64,000 nt of DNA from Melampsora larici-populina 98AG31 (Eukaryota > Basidiomycota > Pucciniomycetes > Pucciniales > Melampsoraceae): positions 420,214-484,213 of the forward strand of contig NW_006768813.1 of assembly GCF_000204055.1 (NCBI RefSeq). The letters are read 5' to 3'. A program made the position numbers and the translations under genes. The notes under the pieces are model-generated. The model saw only the letters and a list, made by a program, of their open reading frames with translations. It searched no databases and was not told where the DNA came from. Below, piece after piece: positions 35,392 through 46,700 of the stretch (its first letter is position 1; each line of letters starts with the position of its first letter).

Positions 35392-37200
35392 GTTTTTTTA
35401 CTTTCTTTTTTCATATAGCTGGGGCAGTCTCACTCTCAAGCTCAGCTCAAAGCAGTTGGAATTTCGCTTTTGGGGCTTTTTTTCATTACCACTATTCCAG
35501 CAACCTGGGCAAAACTAAAACAACAAACTAAACAACAACTAGACTAGAAACTACATATTCAAAAATCGATTTTGAGGGTCTTGGAACCAAAAAGGGAACC
35601 TAGACTGAGCCAAAAGAAGGGGTAGTCAGCAAAGGAAGGGTTACAGAAGGGAAGAAGGAGACAGGCTTACCTAGATTGGCCAAAATCGAAAATCGAAATC
35701 GATTTTGAAGCCAAGAGTGGAAGGGGCTGTTGTGAAGACTAAGGAGGTAGTCAGGATTAGAAAGATTGAAGCTAAAAGAAGAAAAGAGGTGAACTTACCT
35801 CGATTGGTCCAAAAGAGCGATATCGAGTTCGATTGGGAAGCAAGGCGATGGGGAGAGAGGTGATAGTAACGAGTGGACTGGGCAGGGCGTGATTAAGCCA
35901 CGTTCCGATTCGGAAACGATTGTTCCGATCGGAACGGTCAAAATGTAACAAGGGATAGCCTAGAAGATGAACAAAAAGAGAAAACGAAGTAAATAAAGAA
36001 TAAGTAAGCGAATCAATTAGAAATCAAGAAACGGTCAGAAGAAAAGAATGATAGAAACAAATAAGGAAACTTACATTAGGTTGAAGATAGGTTTGAAGGA
36101 ACCGGTAGTTGAGTATAAGAGGAGGGGTTGTGTTTTCTTTTTTCTCGTGTGTGTGTGTCGTATCGTATCGGATCATCTCGAATCGTAGTGGTTTGTATCA
36201 AAGTGTGTTAGTTGTTTCTTTTCGTTATCGTGAGATCGAATCAAAGAGTAAAACCATTAGATCTTTTTTCTTTTCTTGAAAGAGGAAGTCTCGAGTAAAT
36301 AAAGACAGGGAAGAGTAGGAAAATAAAGGCTTACCTTTATTTTTGATTATAAGGGTGTTGAAGAGTGTTATCGTGGTTTTTCTTATACCCTTATATTGGG
36401 AATTTCCAATTTTGGATTTATATTTTATTTTATTTTATTTTTTTAAGTATCTTACTTAACTATCCTAGGGTTTTTGACCTAGGGTATTAAGGTGAATTAC
36501 ACTGTTACAAGTGTAATTCCCTGGGTTTTGAAGCTGTGAAGGTGTGTAGGGTATTGTTGGGACCTGTAGAAGTTGAAAATCAAGGTTTTGGAGGGATTTT
36601 CAAAGTTTTATTATTTTTTTACTTGCTGCGGGAAAGTTTTTTGGAGAACTGCATTGGGGAACGTAGTAAAAAACAGCTTGTTTACATCTGTTTTTGAACC
36701 GTAGGACCTTTCCGGGGATTCTTAAAGCTGAAACAAAGCTTGTAGATTGGATATTCAAGGTCGGAAAGCTTAGTTTTGGTGGTAGAAAGGTTGGCAAGAA
36801 GTGTCTCACTGTATTTTTGAGGGCAGCTTAGCGGCGTTTTGGTTACGGCTCTTGGCGGTCTATCCGACTTGGGTTGTTTCTTCCCCTCGAGGCTCTGCCT
36901 ACGCTCCACAGCGTAGGAGTTCTACAGCGTCAGCGTGTACCATTAGCACACAAATATACTGAGGTTAACGATGCGATTGAGGCATTTGGGGGTGGTAGAC
37001 CTTCTATGAGGACTAGGCAGTAGCTTGACGTTGTTTTTTTTCTTTCTAACATCTTTTTGGCTTTCATATTTGATTCTCAACGTATGCCCAATTATGTTAT
37101 GCTATGCCTCCTTTTCTTTATCTATGCTTTTCTATGCCCCCTTTTTTCTAATTTGTTATAAATGTGGTCAATACTATATACAATTGATGTTTATCTCATT
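35392..37200. other. Non-coding interior of hAT-3
   Basis: About 1.8 kb between the transposase stop and the right subterminal array. It contains AT-rich tracts and two overlapping minus-strand frames (36600-36909) with no known domain. A 3'UTR or captured sequence is possible. Confidence 0.4.
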
Positions 37201-37396
37201 AAACAAGAAGTTGCTTTGCAACGGCCGGCAACGCAGTCTGGCAACGGGAGCAATGTCTCGGTGTGTTGCGCGCAACGCAACACGCGGTGCTTTTGCCCGT
37301 TGCGTAGTGAGGGTTGAGTTAAAAAAATCATAAGTTGCGTTGCGCGCAACGAGAAGTTGCGCACAACGCAACACAACGGCCCGACGTTGTAGTTAT

Positions 37397-39076
37397 CATC
37401 TCATTCTGTAGAAATAGATAGCCCTGGAACTAGTACCCTGGTACTAATTCGTAGAAGACCTCTGATTGTAGATCAATTAGTGAGTACTCTTTTTTACAAG
37501 TTGTTGAAATAATTATAACAGCCAGTTTAGAATATATTAACTTGTTTCACCTCTAGGCTCAAATGTATCTTGATACTCTCAGTATTGCAACAAAGCCTGC
37601 TGGACTAACATTGTAAGTCTGTTAAAATTCATCCCTGACTCTTTCAAAAGACAATCTTTAGAGACCCAGGCTGACACCAACCCACCAAGGACAATTGACT
37701 CCTAAGATTTCACAAGAAGTTACTTGCGACAGTGTTGATCTGTTCAGTTTACTAGGAAAATGCGCTCGTCGTGACACTGTGCTCTATGTTGGCACCACCG
37801 GGAAAAACACTGACAGATTCTTACCAGCCATGGTCCAAGAGCTATACCACATTGCAAATCACGGATCTGCTTATTGCGACCACTTTTTCTCTTTGTGTGT
37901 AAAAACATACAGAGTTGAAGGGGAGGGGGCTATCAAAGGTCAGCTTCAAGTTATATCCTGACAAACGAGCACTCATGCTGAATAGTTCTGTCACTTATAC
38001 AGTCATATGCGCAGTGGTCACCGATGGTCTAACCATTGGCCACTGGAGGAGTTCTGCGTCCTCAGTGCAGCTGGAAGATCTGGCTCATTGCCAAGGCACT
38101 CTTCCTCTCAATGGCCCTTGCCTCAACCTGTTACCTGAAGTCACTTCTTAGTTTTGTGCCAAGCACAAGGTAAGTTTGAAGGGATGGTGAATTGCGCAGC
38201 CATGCACCGCCCTGGCTGCGCCTGGGTCAAAAGTATGTCTGAATGAAAACCACATCACAGCAATGGAAGCCTTTCAAGAAAAGAAGAAGAAAAACTTCTC
38301 CCTCAAGTCCATGCTCAACCAGCCTGGTTCTAATTTACCTTCCGATCCATTGGTGCACCTAAATCCACTAACCGCCAAAATTATTGATCTTGACAAAATC
38401 TTACAGGCCAACAAGTTGGACTGCGCCCACAAGGCTACTTGTGATGGCGGCAAGGCCAAGCCTAAAGGATCAACATCTTTGAGTCAAAACCGCACACACA
38501 ACGATCAAGTGGTCGTAGGAACTTGTAGAATCATACTCTGCAGGCGCACATTCTGCAATGCGGAAGCCCCAAGCGCTTTGAGGGTAAGCAATCTGGCTAA
38601 AACCCGCTGTTAGATTGATGACCATTTGACAATCTATTTAACATTACCTTTGTCAGGATTTACTGGTCAAAGCTTTCCCCAAAAGGCTGCCGGAGGTCAT
38701 CTTTCATGACAACGCCTGTAATCTCCTGCAAGTCATTCACAACGGACAAACCAATCCAGCACCATTCAAAGACACCATCATCCCTGTTGACCCTTTTCAT
38801 CATTTCTCTCACAAGGAGAGCAACAAGTTTCATCAAATTTACACCAACCCAAAATTATTCCCTGACCTGCAAGAGGATGGAAGCTGGATCTTTAATGCCT
38901 CCGCTGGGGAATTGTCTAACATCTGGTACGGTGGCTTTGCTTGCATGTGTCGAAACATGCAAGCCACACGTTATGAGTTTTTTCTAGAGGAAATGGTGGA
39001 GTCACGTAATGACTGGCTGACAGATGCTTTAGCTTGTCATGCAAATGTTGAGTACATTGGCATTGGAAAGTCATGA
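37397..39076 (+). pseudogene. CxC6-like and catalytic C-terminal segment of the interrupted KDZ gene
   Basis: It starts at the hAT-3 junction with a frame reading SPGTSTLVLIRRRPLIVDQL, followed by candidate introns near 37480 and 37615. The main exon from about 37663 contains CDSVDLFSLLGKCARRDTVL and CDHFFSLCVKTYRVEG, then AVVTDGLTIGHW. A TAG interrupts it at 38149-38151 before FCAKHK. A GT-AG intron at 38584-38656 joins NAEAPSALR to DLLVKAFPKRLPEVIFHDNA. The segment ends with YIGIGKS and a stop at 39074-39076. The Asp of TDG, the Asp of FHDNAC and the Glu of AGELSN are plausible DDE residues. Confidence 0.7.
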
Positions 39077-40153
39077 GTTCAAATTGGGTATCAAGACTAA
39101 AATGAAAAGTATGTGTAATTCCTTCACTCCTTACTAATTTAATTTGGAATTACTAATATCACAAGCCACTTCATTTGTTCCAAGTGCAGCTCAAAAAGTT
39201 TGTAAAACCAGCCTTTCACTACCACTAACAGATATTACAAAGGACGTGTGACAGATAAATGTATTTTAGAAAGACTCATGTCCAGTTAACAAACACTTTC
39301 TTCCAAAAATCCTTCATTAACTTTCACATGGATTATTCTGGCACATCAAACAACCTACCTGACCTCAGCCTTAGTGTCTACTCATCTTTCCTGCCGATTT
39401 CTTCAGAATTAACTGAATTCTTTCTATTTTTTGTGATTATTTGTTTTGATTGATCATTTATCTATGGATAAAGATACATGATGGAAAAATAATTCATCTA
39501 CAAAGGGTTGATAGTGTAAGCTTGTTTTTAAATGCCATGATGCACATGGCAAAGTGCAGCCAGCCAAATCTATCATTGACCCAAAGTATTTTGGGATAGT
39601 TGGTTTGGTCTATCTGCCGGTCTATCTGCCTACCGTACCAATCCCCATTCTGATGTACCCTGACAACTGGTCATGGTGTACACTGCGTTAAATGACGTGA
39701 CACATCCTGCCCTGCGACAACTGGTCACATCACGCGGCACACTACTTGGTGTGAAGCGACATGCTAGAGGGTGGCGTGCGTCATCAACTCTTTGGTGGCG
39801 ACGTAAGCCTTTGGGCAGCGACATCAAGTCTTGCAAAGCAACCATGAACCTTGGGGCGCGACATATATGCCTGTGGGGCAACATTTACAATCATGTGTGA
39901 CGACATATATATGTGTGTGACGACATATATATACATGTGACAACATATATATATGTGTGACTACATATGTGATGACATATGTACATATGTAGCAGCAATT
40001 ATACATGTGTGGCACTGGCAACGTTTATATTTACATGCAAGAAATCATTTGCATTCATGATTGAGTCTAGTTTGATAACAGAAAAGAAAACTTTCTTGAA
40101 CAAGATGAAAAAGAACATATTGAGGAAGTAAAAAGGTTCAGAGGATGAATCTA
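39077..40153. other. Spacer with a degenerate GACGACATATA minisatellite
   Basis: No gene. From about 39660 to 40000 the sequence is built of variants of a CGACA/CAACA-containing unit, becoming a clear short tandem repeat near 39895-39980 (GTGTGACGACATATATATGT and variants). Confidence 0.5.
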
Positions 40154-40995
40154 TTATCGGAACCTAAGGGGAAAGAATGACAAACAGTTTTAGTAAATGG
40201 GACGAATAGTTTGAAGAGATTGGAAATACTTACATTTGAATGTAAGCTAATAACAAAGCACCGCCAGAAGCCACTGTACCAACAACATGTTGTAGACTTC
40301 AACCGTAAAAAAGAACAAATAAGAATCAATCTTGTAGTGAAGGATTTCTCAATAAGTTTTACATACATATTGTATTTGACACTTGCCAAGGTTGTACGTG
40401 AATTACCGATTCCACCTTTGATTCTTGTATCTACTTCTTTGATCTTTAATTCACGTAAACCTAATCCATCATGTATTCTACCATTTTCTAACTTTGTATC
40501 TGATCTAACCCAAGCTTGAGTACAAGTCTTAAGAACCAAAAACGAAAAAAAGGTTAACAAATTTGAAAGATTTAAAAGGATCATTTTTTTATGAAGATTG
40601 AATTCATGTTTACGATTTCTTCTCTTCATCTTTTTTTTTAATTTTTCTAATTCACTTAATAGTCTTTCATTTTCTGATTTAAGTAATGTGAAATCTGATT
40701 GTTCTACTAATTGAATTTTAGATTTAAGTTTTGCAAACCAACTATGTGAGTATATTGTTGCTAAAAAGAACAAAAACATCAATAAAACGGTTTTCATCAA
40801 AATTTGGTTTAAAGAGAAGTGATTTTTTGATTTACTTTTTTGATTTGATTTCTAGTAACTAAACCAGTGATTAAACCTTTAATAGATTGATCAATAACTT
40901 GTTCGATAGCTAAAATCATCCCTTCTGCTTGATTTCTTGAAAGTCCATCTTTTTGTAATTGAGTAACAAATTGATGTGAATCAAAATGAGCAGAT
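40154..40995 (-). pseudogene. DUF1640 (CCDC90/MCUR1/Fmp32-like) decayed copy
   Basis: Minus-strand segments follow the order of this mitochondrial coiled-coil family: FDSHQFVTQLQKDGLSRNQA with AIEQVIDQSIKGL (about 40840-40990); FAKLKSKIQLVEQSDFTLLK and SENERLLSELEKLKKK (about 40630-40745); WVRSDTKLENGRI with ELKIKEVDTRI (about 40380-40520); and GTVASGGALLLAYIQ (about 40235-40300). The last two splice junctions fit cleanly, ending with a stop at 40154-40156. The first two do not join in frame; a poly-A tract near 40630 is a likely indel site. Family members sit in the inner mitochondrial membrane. No mitochondrial presequence was found. I think this is a degenerating duplicate; unusual splicing would be the alternative. 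Confidence 0.6.
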
Positions 40996-41571
40996 TGATG
41001 ATTGATGTCTTATTGAAAACCCTTTTCTAGACAGGATATAATCAGAATCATGATTATCAATTTGTTTTTTTAAAGATTAGGTGGTTAGATTGAATGAGAT
41101 GATAAGTTTTTTGATTGCTGAAGCAAATGCTACCTTTGGGGAATGGCTGCTTTGGTTTTGTTCACCAGTATAGGCACAGCAAATACCTATTCAGCTGTCA
41201 TTGTTTTTGGTGACAAGTATTCAGGTAAGGGTTTTTGTCGTTTTCAACTCATTTTGAAACTTTGATGATTGACATCAACATGTTCAAATTTTTAGATGAT
41301 GGAACCAACCGCTTTTGAGATCCCCCTTGACAAAAATATTCCCGTTAGTTTCTTTTTTTTTTTTTCACTCGGTTTTCATCATCTATGATTTTTTGACCGG
41401 ATTGTGGATTTTTTTAAGATGTTTCATTGGGTGATGAGCTTAGGGCCAAACCTTGGACAGAACAACTCATAGACATACTTTACTCCAAAATGCCCACCCC
41501 CCTATTCAATTACGTGGAGTTGAGTAATGATTTTGAAAGTCTGAAGGATGAGCAAACCTATACAACAAAGC
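40996..41571. other. Non-coding stretch before the copia element
   Basis: No supported gene. Possibly the 5' remainder of the DUF1640-like copy and unrelated AT-rich sequence. Confidence 0.35.
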
Positions 41572-41703
41572 ATTTCAAGTGTGACCAGTTCACACTTACA
41601 TAAGTGGTGTTGTATAAATGCTTTTCAAGTGTGACCAGTTCACACTTATGGAAGTGGTGTTGTATAAATGCTTTTCAAGTGTGACCGTTTCACACTTACA
41701 TAG
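41572..41703 (+). repeat. 50-bp tandem repeat, nearly three copies
   Basis: Units start CAAGTGTGACCAGTTCACAC at 41576, 41626 and 41676. Each unit contains an inverted repeat, AAGTGTGA-CCAGT-TCACACTT, so single strands could form a hairpin. It lies just outside the copia element. Confidence 0.85.
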
Positions 41704-41743
41704 GGTAAGTAGCACAAAAACATAGATGTTACACAGCAATTCA

Positions 41744-42130
41744 TGTTGGGATAGTCAAGTGTCATACGAAGTCCTGTCTAAGATTACAGTCCTGCGTGAC
41801 TTTTCCAATGTCCTGTCAAGTCCTGTGTGACTATCTCCTATGTTCTTATTTCATTTCATACTTACATAATATTTCATATTTCATTTCATAACTGTCTGCT
41901 TAGCAACTTATGCGTCATGTGACATCTAGCAGTGTAATACTTACTATATAAGCCAGCTGGAACAGCGCAGGAAAGGTGCTCTCTCTTCACCTTTCCTTGC
42001 TTCTTCTCTTGCTGTTCCAGGTAGGCAATAGTTTCATCTTTCACTCGTTATCTTCATTATTTGCAATAACAAAGATCTAAACCTTTCCTTGCTTCTTCTC
42101 TTGCTGTTCCAGCTTGCTTCAAACCTAAGA
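41744..42130 (+). repeat. Copia 5' LTR (387 bp)
   Basis: Longer than the 3' LTR by 106 bp: a 92-bp segment at 42021-42112 that begins GTAGG and ends CCAG, plus about 14 bp near 41870. A copy of CTTTCCTTGCTTCTTCTCTT precedes and ends the 92-bp segment. Confidence 0.9.
41944..41952 (+). promoter_or_regulatory. TATA box in the 5' LTR
   Basis: CTATATAAG within the LTR, also present in the 3' LTR. It is the likely core promoter for genomic RNA, so U3 lies upstream and R begins a few tens of bases downstream. Confidence 0.6.
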
Positions 42131-42142
42131 GGTTATGAGCCC
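42131..42142 (+). other. Primer-binding site, half-tRNA-iMet type
   Basis: GGTTATGAGCCC follows the LTR directly. Its reverse complement, GGGCTCATAACC, is the anticodon stem-loop sequence of eukaryotic initiator tRNA-Met, not its 3' end. Drosophila copia and yeast Ty5 use such an internal tRNA-iMet fragment. Confidence 0.75.
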
Positions 42143-42297
42143 GTCGTTACCTCCTGCAGTACAGATCTGAAACTCTGCGAATACATTCTAAATCTATAAT
42201 CAACTACATAGTAACTTTAATCTTCAGTCATACTCCTCTTCTCTCTATTATTCTCTATTCTTCGATTTGGAAAGGTCCGAAGAATTTTTTTTATATC

Positions 42298-45200
42298 ATG
42301 TCTGTCTCCACGGATGACTCAAAAGAAATCCGAGTCACCGGTATAACCTTCCTCAAGCCACCAGGCGACAAATCCAACTACCTCGACTGGGAATTCAAGG
42401 TTGAACTGGCCCTTGAGGCAGTTAAACTCTCCTATGTTTTATCACCGATTGCTGTCAAAGATCACTCCAACAACTGGAGTGATGACAATACGAAAGCCTG
42501 TGCTCTCATTTCTAGAGCTGTCGAGGATGGAAATCTGAAATTCATCAAACCTCATCGACGTGACACTGCCGGTATGTGGTCCGCCCTGCGACTGGCTCAC
42601 GAAGATTCAACCTTGGGAGGTCAAATGCATCTCTTGCATAGACTAATCACCACTTGTATGGAAGGTGATGATGTGGAAACTCACATCAATGCTCTCCACC
42701 GCACTTTTGAGAAACTTGATTCTCTCATTACCGATGCTGCTCCCCTTACCGTCGATGAAATCTTCTCGACTTCTATCATGACCTCTCTTCCATCCGACTG
42801 GCTTCCTGTTATCACACCTTTAATGCAACAAACTACAGTGGTTAATTCGGCCACTGTTATTCGCGCTATTTGAAATGGAGCGACACGAAGAAAGACTTCG
42901 TCCAATCTCCTGTCACCTTCTGATGTTGTCGCTGATCGAGCAAATGCGACTCCACGTTCATCTTCTACAGCTCCTCCATCTTCATCGAAGCCTCGTAACA
43001 CCAAATTTTGTACCCACTGTGAAAGATCAAATCATGAGGTACAAACCTGCTGGATCCGTCAAGCGGAACGAGAAAATCGATCCTCTTCTTCCTCACGAGG
43101 TGGATCCAGCTCAAACCGAGGAGGACGCCACTCTTCATCGAATCGATCATCTCGTCCTCCTACCAAAGCCGGAAGAACCTCTGTAGTAACTCTAGACTTC
43201 AGTGACGATGAGTCTTATGTAGTCGATGATGAGATCATTCACTCTCATTCTGCTAAAGTCATCAATGTGAACTCGGCATCTCCGACTGACTGCAACATCA
43301 ACTCGGGTTGTTCTCTTACGATGACTCCACACAAAGACGACTTGTTCAGTTTTGAAAAGACCAACAAATCTGTTCAACTTGCGGATTCATCATCAATCCC
43401 AGCCACTCACTCGGGCTTGACTGTTTTATCTCTCAATGATGGAAATCATCAACATCAAGCTCTATTAGTGCCTGATCTTCAAGAACCTTTATTATCAGTT
43501 TCATCTTTATGTGACGATGGATTTGTTGTCATCTTCAAGAAAGAATCATGCAAGTTCTATCACTTGGATCAAGTCAATTTCACTGAAGCTCCTATCGGAA
43601 ATGGCTACAGAAAAGGAAACCTTTACTACCTTCCTTCCAAGGTAGCTTCTTCTAACTCAAACTCGACTTCACTCAAAGAAACTAATTTATCTCTTCTCGA
43701 TTGGCACAACAAACTTGGTCATATAGGTCTGAAGCCCTTAAAGACACTCCTCAAAGCTCACAACGTCGCTCCACGAGTTATGAATCAAATTGATGTCCAG
43801 CAATGTAGAGTATGTGTTGAGTCAAAGATGGCTAGGCGTTCTTTTAAGTCAAGAGCTGGTTATTGAGCGTCTACAGTTGGGGAACTGATTCACTCAGACG
43901 TTTGTAGTTTTGAAGTTCCTTCTCGAGAAGGGTTTAAATATTTTGTAACCTTTATGGATGATTACTCTAAATTCACTATTATCTATCCTATGAAATCAAA
44001 GAGAGATACATTTTCTTGTTTTAAATCTTTTCGTTTCAAGTTTGAACTTCGCCTGTTGTCTCCAATCAAGAAACTCAGATCAGATAACGGAGGAGAGTAT
44101 GTCTCAAAAGAGTTTGCGTCTTTCCTATCCAAAGCTGGTATAGAACACAATCCAGGACCTCCACACTCCCCTGAACTCAACGGTGTATCTGAACGTATGA
44201 ACAGAACCATCTGCAATCACATAAGGTGCTCATTATCCAGCTCAGGACTTCCTAAATCTTTCTGGGTAGATGCCCTTAGATACCTCGCTCATTCTCTCAA
44301 TTCAATCCCTTGTTATACCCCTGCGTGTTTTCTCTCGCCATGCTCTTTAGTATCTATTCCCCATGTCAGCTTATCCAAGTCTCATCCCTTTGGCTGCGAG
44401 GTCTACTACAAAATCCCTGAGGCTAACCGTAGGAAGTTAGATCCTAAAGGAAGTAGAGCCACGTTTCTTTCCTACTTATCAGACGGAAATGGATATAATG
44501 TGTGGGATGCTACTAAATCAAAGCTAGTTAAAACATGTGATGTCATTTTTAATGACACAATTTTTCCTTCTCTCTCTAAATCGTCAACTCCCTCTCCTCA
44601 GTCTGCTCCGGCAGAGATACCATGGCCTGTTTGTGAAAAACCGCTCCCCTCTCTTAAACACCGACGTCTATCTGTTTCTATTCACAACCCTGCCAGGAGA
44701 CCTATCACCCCCTCTATGTTTGATAATGCACCCTCTACCCCAGTTTCTCTTTTTCCTGTTACCAAACCATTGCCTTTTCTCTCACCTCTTTCTGATTTAT
44801 CTACGTCTGAATTTCCACCGCTACCATCAAACCCATCTACTTCTCCACCGGCAGTCACTCCTCCACCTTCTCGCCCGTCACCTACTGTCAGCGTTGTACC
44901 AAGCAGAAGACAATCAACTCAACCTCGAAGAAATCCTCCGAAAACGAAAGTACCTTGTGTTGTCAACTCTCCAGTGTCTGACACAAACTTGCAGCCGATC
45001 ATTCCTGAAGCTTCTCTATCGCCTCCTGCTCAGCCACCTGCACCTCAATCTTCTCCAGTCCTGCCTCCTCGACGCTCTGCGAGGAACCGAACTCAACCAG
45101 ATCGACTTGGGAACTTGGTTAAATCGGCATCATCTTCCGACCAACAGGTGGATGACACGCCGAAAACGTGGAAACAACTCCTACGCTCACCTAATAAGGA

Positions 45201-46696
45201 TCAATGGCTAAAAGCTGCCGACGATGAGTTCTCTTCGCTCATAGGGATGGGTACCTGGAAGTTAGTTCCCAGACCACAAAAACAAAAAATCATCCGTTTG
45301 AAATGGGTGTTTAAGATCAAAAGACGTGTTGAAAATACTGTGCTGAAGCTCAAGGCCCGTCTCGTCGCGATGGGCTATTCTCAAATCGAGGGTATCGACT
45401 ATGATGAAGTCTTTGCACCAACCACCAGACTCGAAACTCTTCGTTTGGTTCTCTCGCTGATGGCTTCCAAGAAATGGAAAGGCCGTCAGGTGGATATCAA
45501 GACAGCATTTCTCAACGGCCACCTGGACGAACCTGTCTACATGAGCCAGCCTCCAGGTTATGAAGACCCTCTCCACCCTGACTGGGTGTGTGAAGTAACA
45601 CAATCCATCTACGGTCTCAAACAATCACCGCGTCAATGGAACCGAGAACTTCATGGAGTCCTCATTGCTCTTGGTCTCACTCAATCTAAACATGACCCGA
45701 CTCTATATTTTCGACTTGAGAAAGGCAAACTTGCTGGTCTCATAACAGTTCATGTAGATGATCTCTCTGTAATTGGTCCTGACTCTTTTGTTTCTTCTTT
45801 TATTTCTAATCTCTCTTCTCATTTCCAAATTTCATCCAATACTGAACTTCATCATTTTCTCTCTTAATATTTGTCGTGATCTTACTGAAAATCTAGTGTA
45901 CATCAATCAAGCTCATTATATCAAAGAGCTTGGTGATAAATTTCTTTCTTCTTCTTCTATTCATTCCTCTGTTGTCACTCCTACCGATGCGTTCTTCAAA
46001 GATTTCCTCCCTCGTCAAACAGATGAGCAACCTTCCTCTGGACACTACCAAAGTCTCATCGGCGCTCTGTTATGGGTTGCACAATGCACTCGTGCTGACA
46101 TATCATTTGCAGTTAGCCGCTTGTCACAATTTCTTCGAGACCCCTCACAAGCACACTGGCTCGCTGGTTTACGTGTCCTCAAATACCTCGTATCAACTTC
46201 TCATCTTTTTCTAACACTCGGAGGAGACCCGTTGATCTCAGGATATTCCGACTCAGACTGGGCTGAAGATTGTCATGACCAAAAATCAACCACTGGATAT
46301 TCCTACCGATGGGGAAGCGGTCCTATCTCGTGGAGATCTTGAAAGCAAGCAACAGTCTCGCTGTCTAGTACAGAGGCAGAGTACAAAGCTCTCTCCAACT
46401 CGTGCCGTGAAGAACTTTGGCTTCGTAACCTCCTTTCCGAACTTCATCTCCGACCACCTAACACAATACCACTGCAAGTCAACAATGAAGGAGCCGAGGC
46501 ACTAGCCAAGAATCCCCAACATCACTCTTGCACAAAGCACATTCACACACGTTATCACTTTGTGAGAGAATGTGTGGCCAACAACTCAATCTCTATTTGA
46601 CATGTTTCCACCAAAGACATGCTAGCGGATATGCTCACCAAACCACTAGGCCGTGTTCTTCTACAATCTCATAGAGAGCGTTTTGGCATAGTGTAA
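42298..46696 (+). pseudogene. Copia gag-pol, four TGA stops and one frameshift
   Basis: Order along the frame: a UBN2-like gag (YLDWEFKVELALEAV ... THINALHRTFEKLDSL); a CCHC knuckle CTHCERSNHEVQTC; protease NSGCSLTMTPHKDD, in which Asn replaces the catalytic Asp; GAG-pre-integrase LLDWHNKLGHIG with CRVC; an integrase core with HSDVC, RSDNGGEY and NGVSERMNRT (D, D, E); a Pro/Ser-rich linker; reverse transcriptase with AFLNGHLDEPVYMSQPPGYE and HVDDLSVIG; and RNase H with YSDSDWAED and STEAEYKALS. Damage: TGA at 42871-42873, 43864-43866, 46340-46342 and 46598-46600, and a frameshift near 45865. Each TGA stands where Arg (CGA) fits. The copy cannot make a full polyprotein. Confidence 0.93.
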
Positions 46697-46700
46697 TTTT

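Larger units (their letters stand above)
31365..37389 (+). mobile_element. hAT-3: hAT-superfamily DNA transposon, 6025 bp
   Basis: The TIRs begin CAACGTCGGGCCGGTGCG at 31365; the inverted copy ends at 37389. A 7-bp TSD, TAGTTAT, lies at 31358-31364 and 37390-37396. Subterminal arrays of GAGCAACG/CGTTGC (31380-31560 and 37205-37380) mark both ends. A nine-exon transposase gene lies on the plus strand. From 35392 to about 37200 the element holds 1.8 kb without a recognisable gene. Confidence 0.92.
22169..39076 (+). pseudogene. KDZ-family transposon gene (CxC5/CxC6 type) split by four nested insertions
   Basis: Host segments are 22169-22201, 23736-23758, 28583 to about 29356, and about 37397-39076. 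The frame runs straight through the first two insertion sites when each element and one 7-bp TSD copy are left out. The N-terminal part (LTLTNLTQLVHLAS) is a leucine-rich helical region. Next comes a CxC5-like cysteine cluster (LTPPTLVCLVCHQ, then CGTSYRPLYYTANKRRIYY and DYYQVHCHVC). After hAT-3 comes a CxC6-like part (AVVTDGLTIGHWRSS, FCAKHK, GTCRIILCRRTFCN), and then FHDNACNLL and ASAGELSNIWYGGFACMCR, where Asp and Glu fit the acidic residues of a KDZ DDE core. Besides the insertions there is a TAG at 38149-38151 and a frame change near 29160. CxC clusters are known as KDZ-associated in basidiomycetes. The start at 22169 is inferred. Confidence 0.75.

Noticed and set aside
43983..45624. Minus-strand and alternative plus-frame ORFs in the copia pol region
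   Set aside because: Shadows of the integrase, linker and RT frame; low-complexity Leu/Ser-rich translations only.
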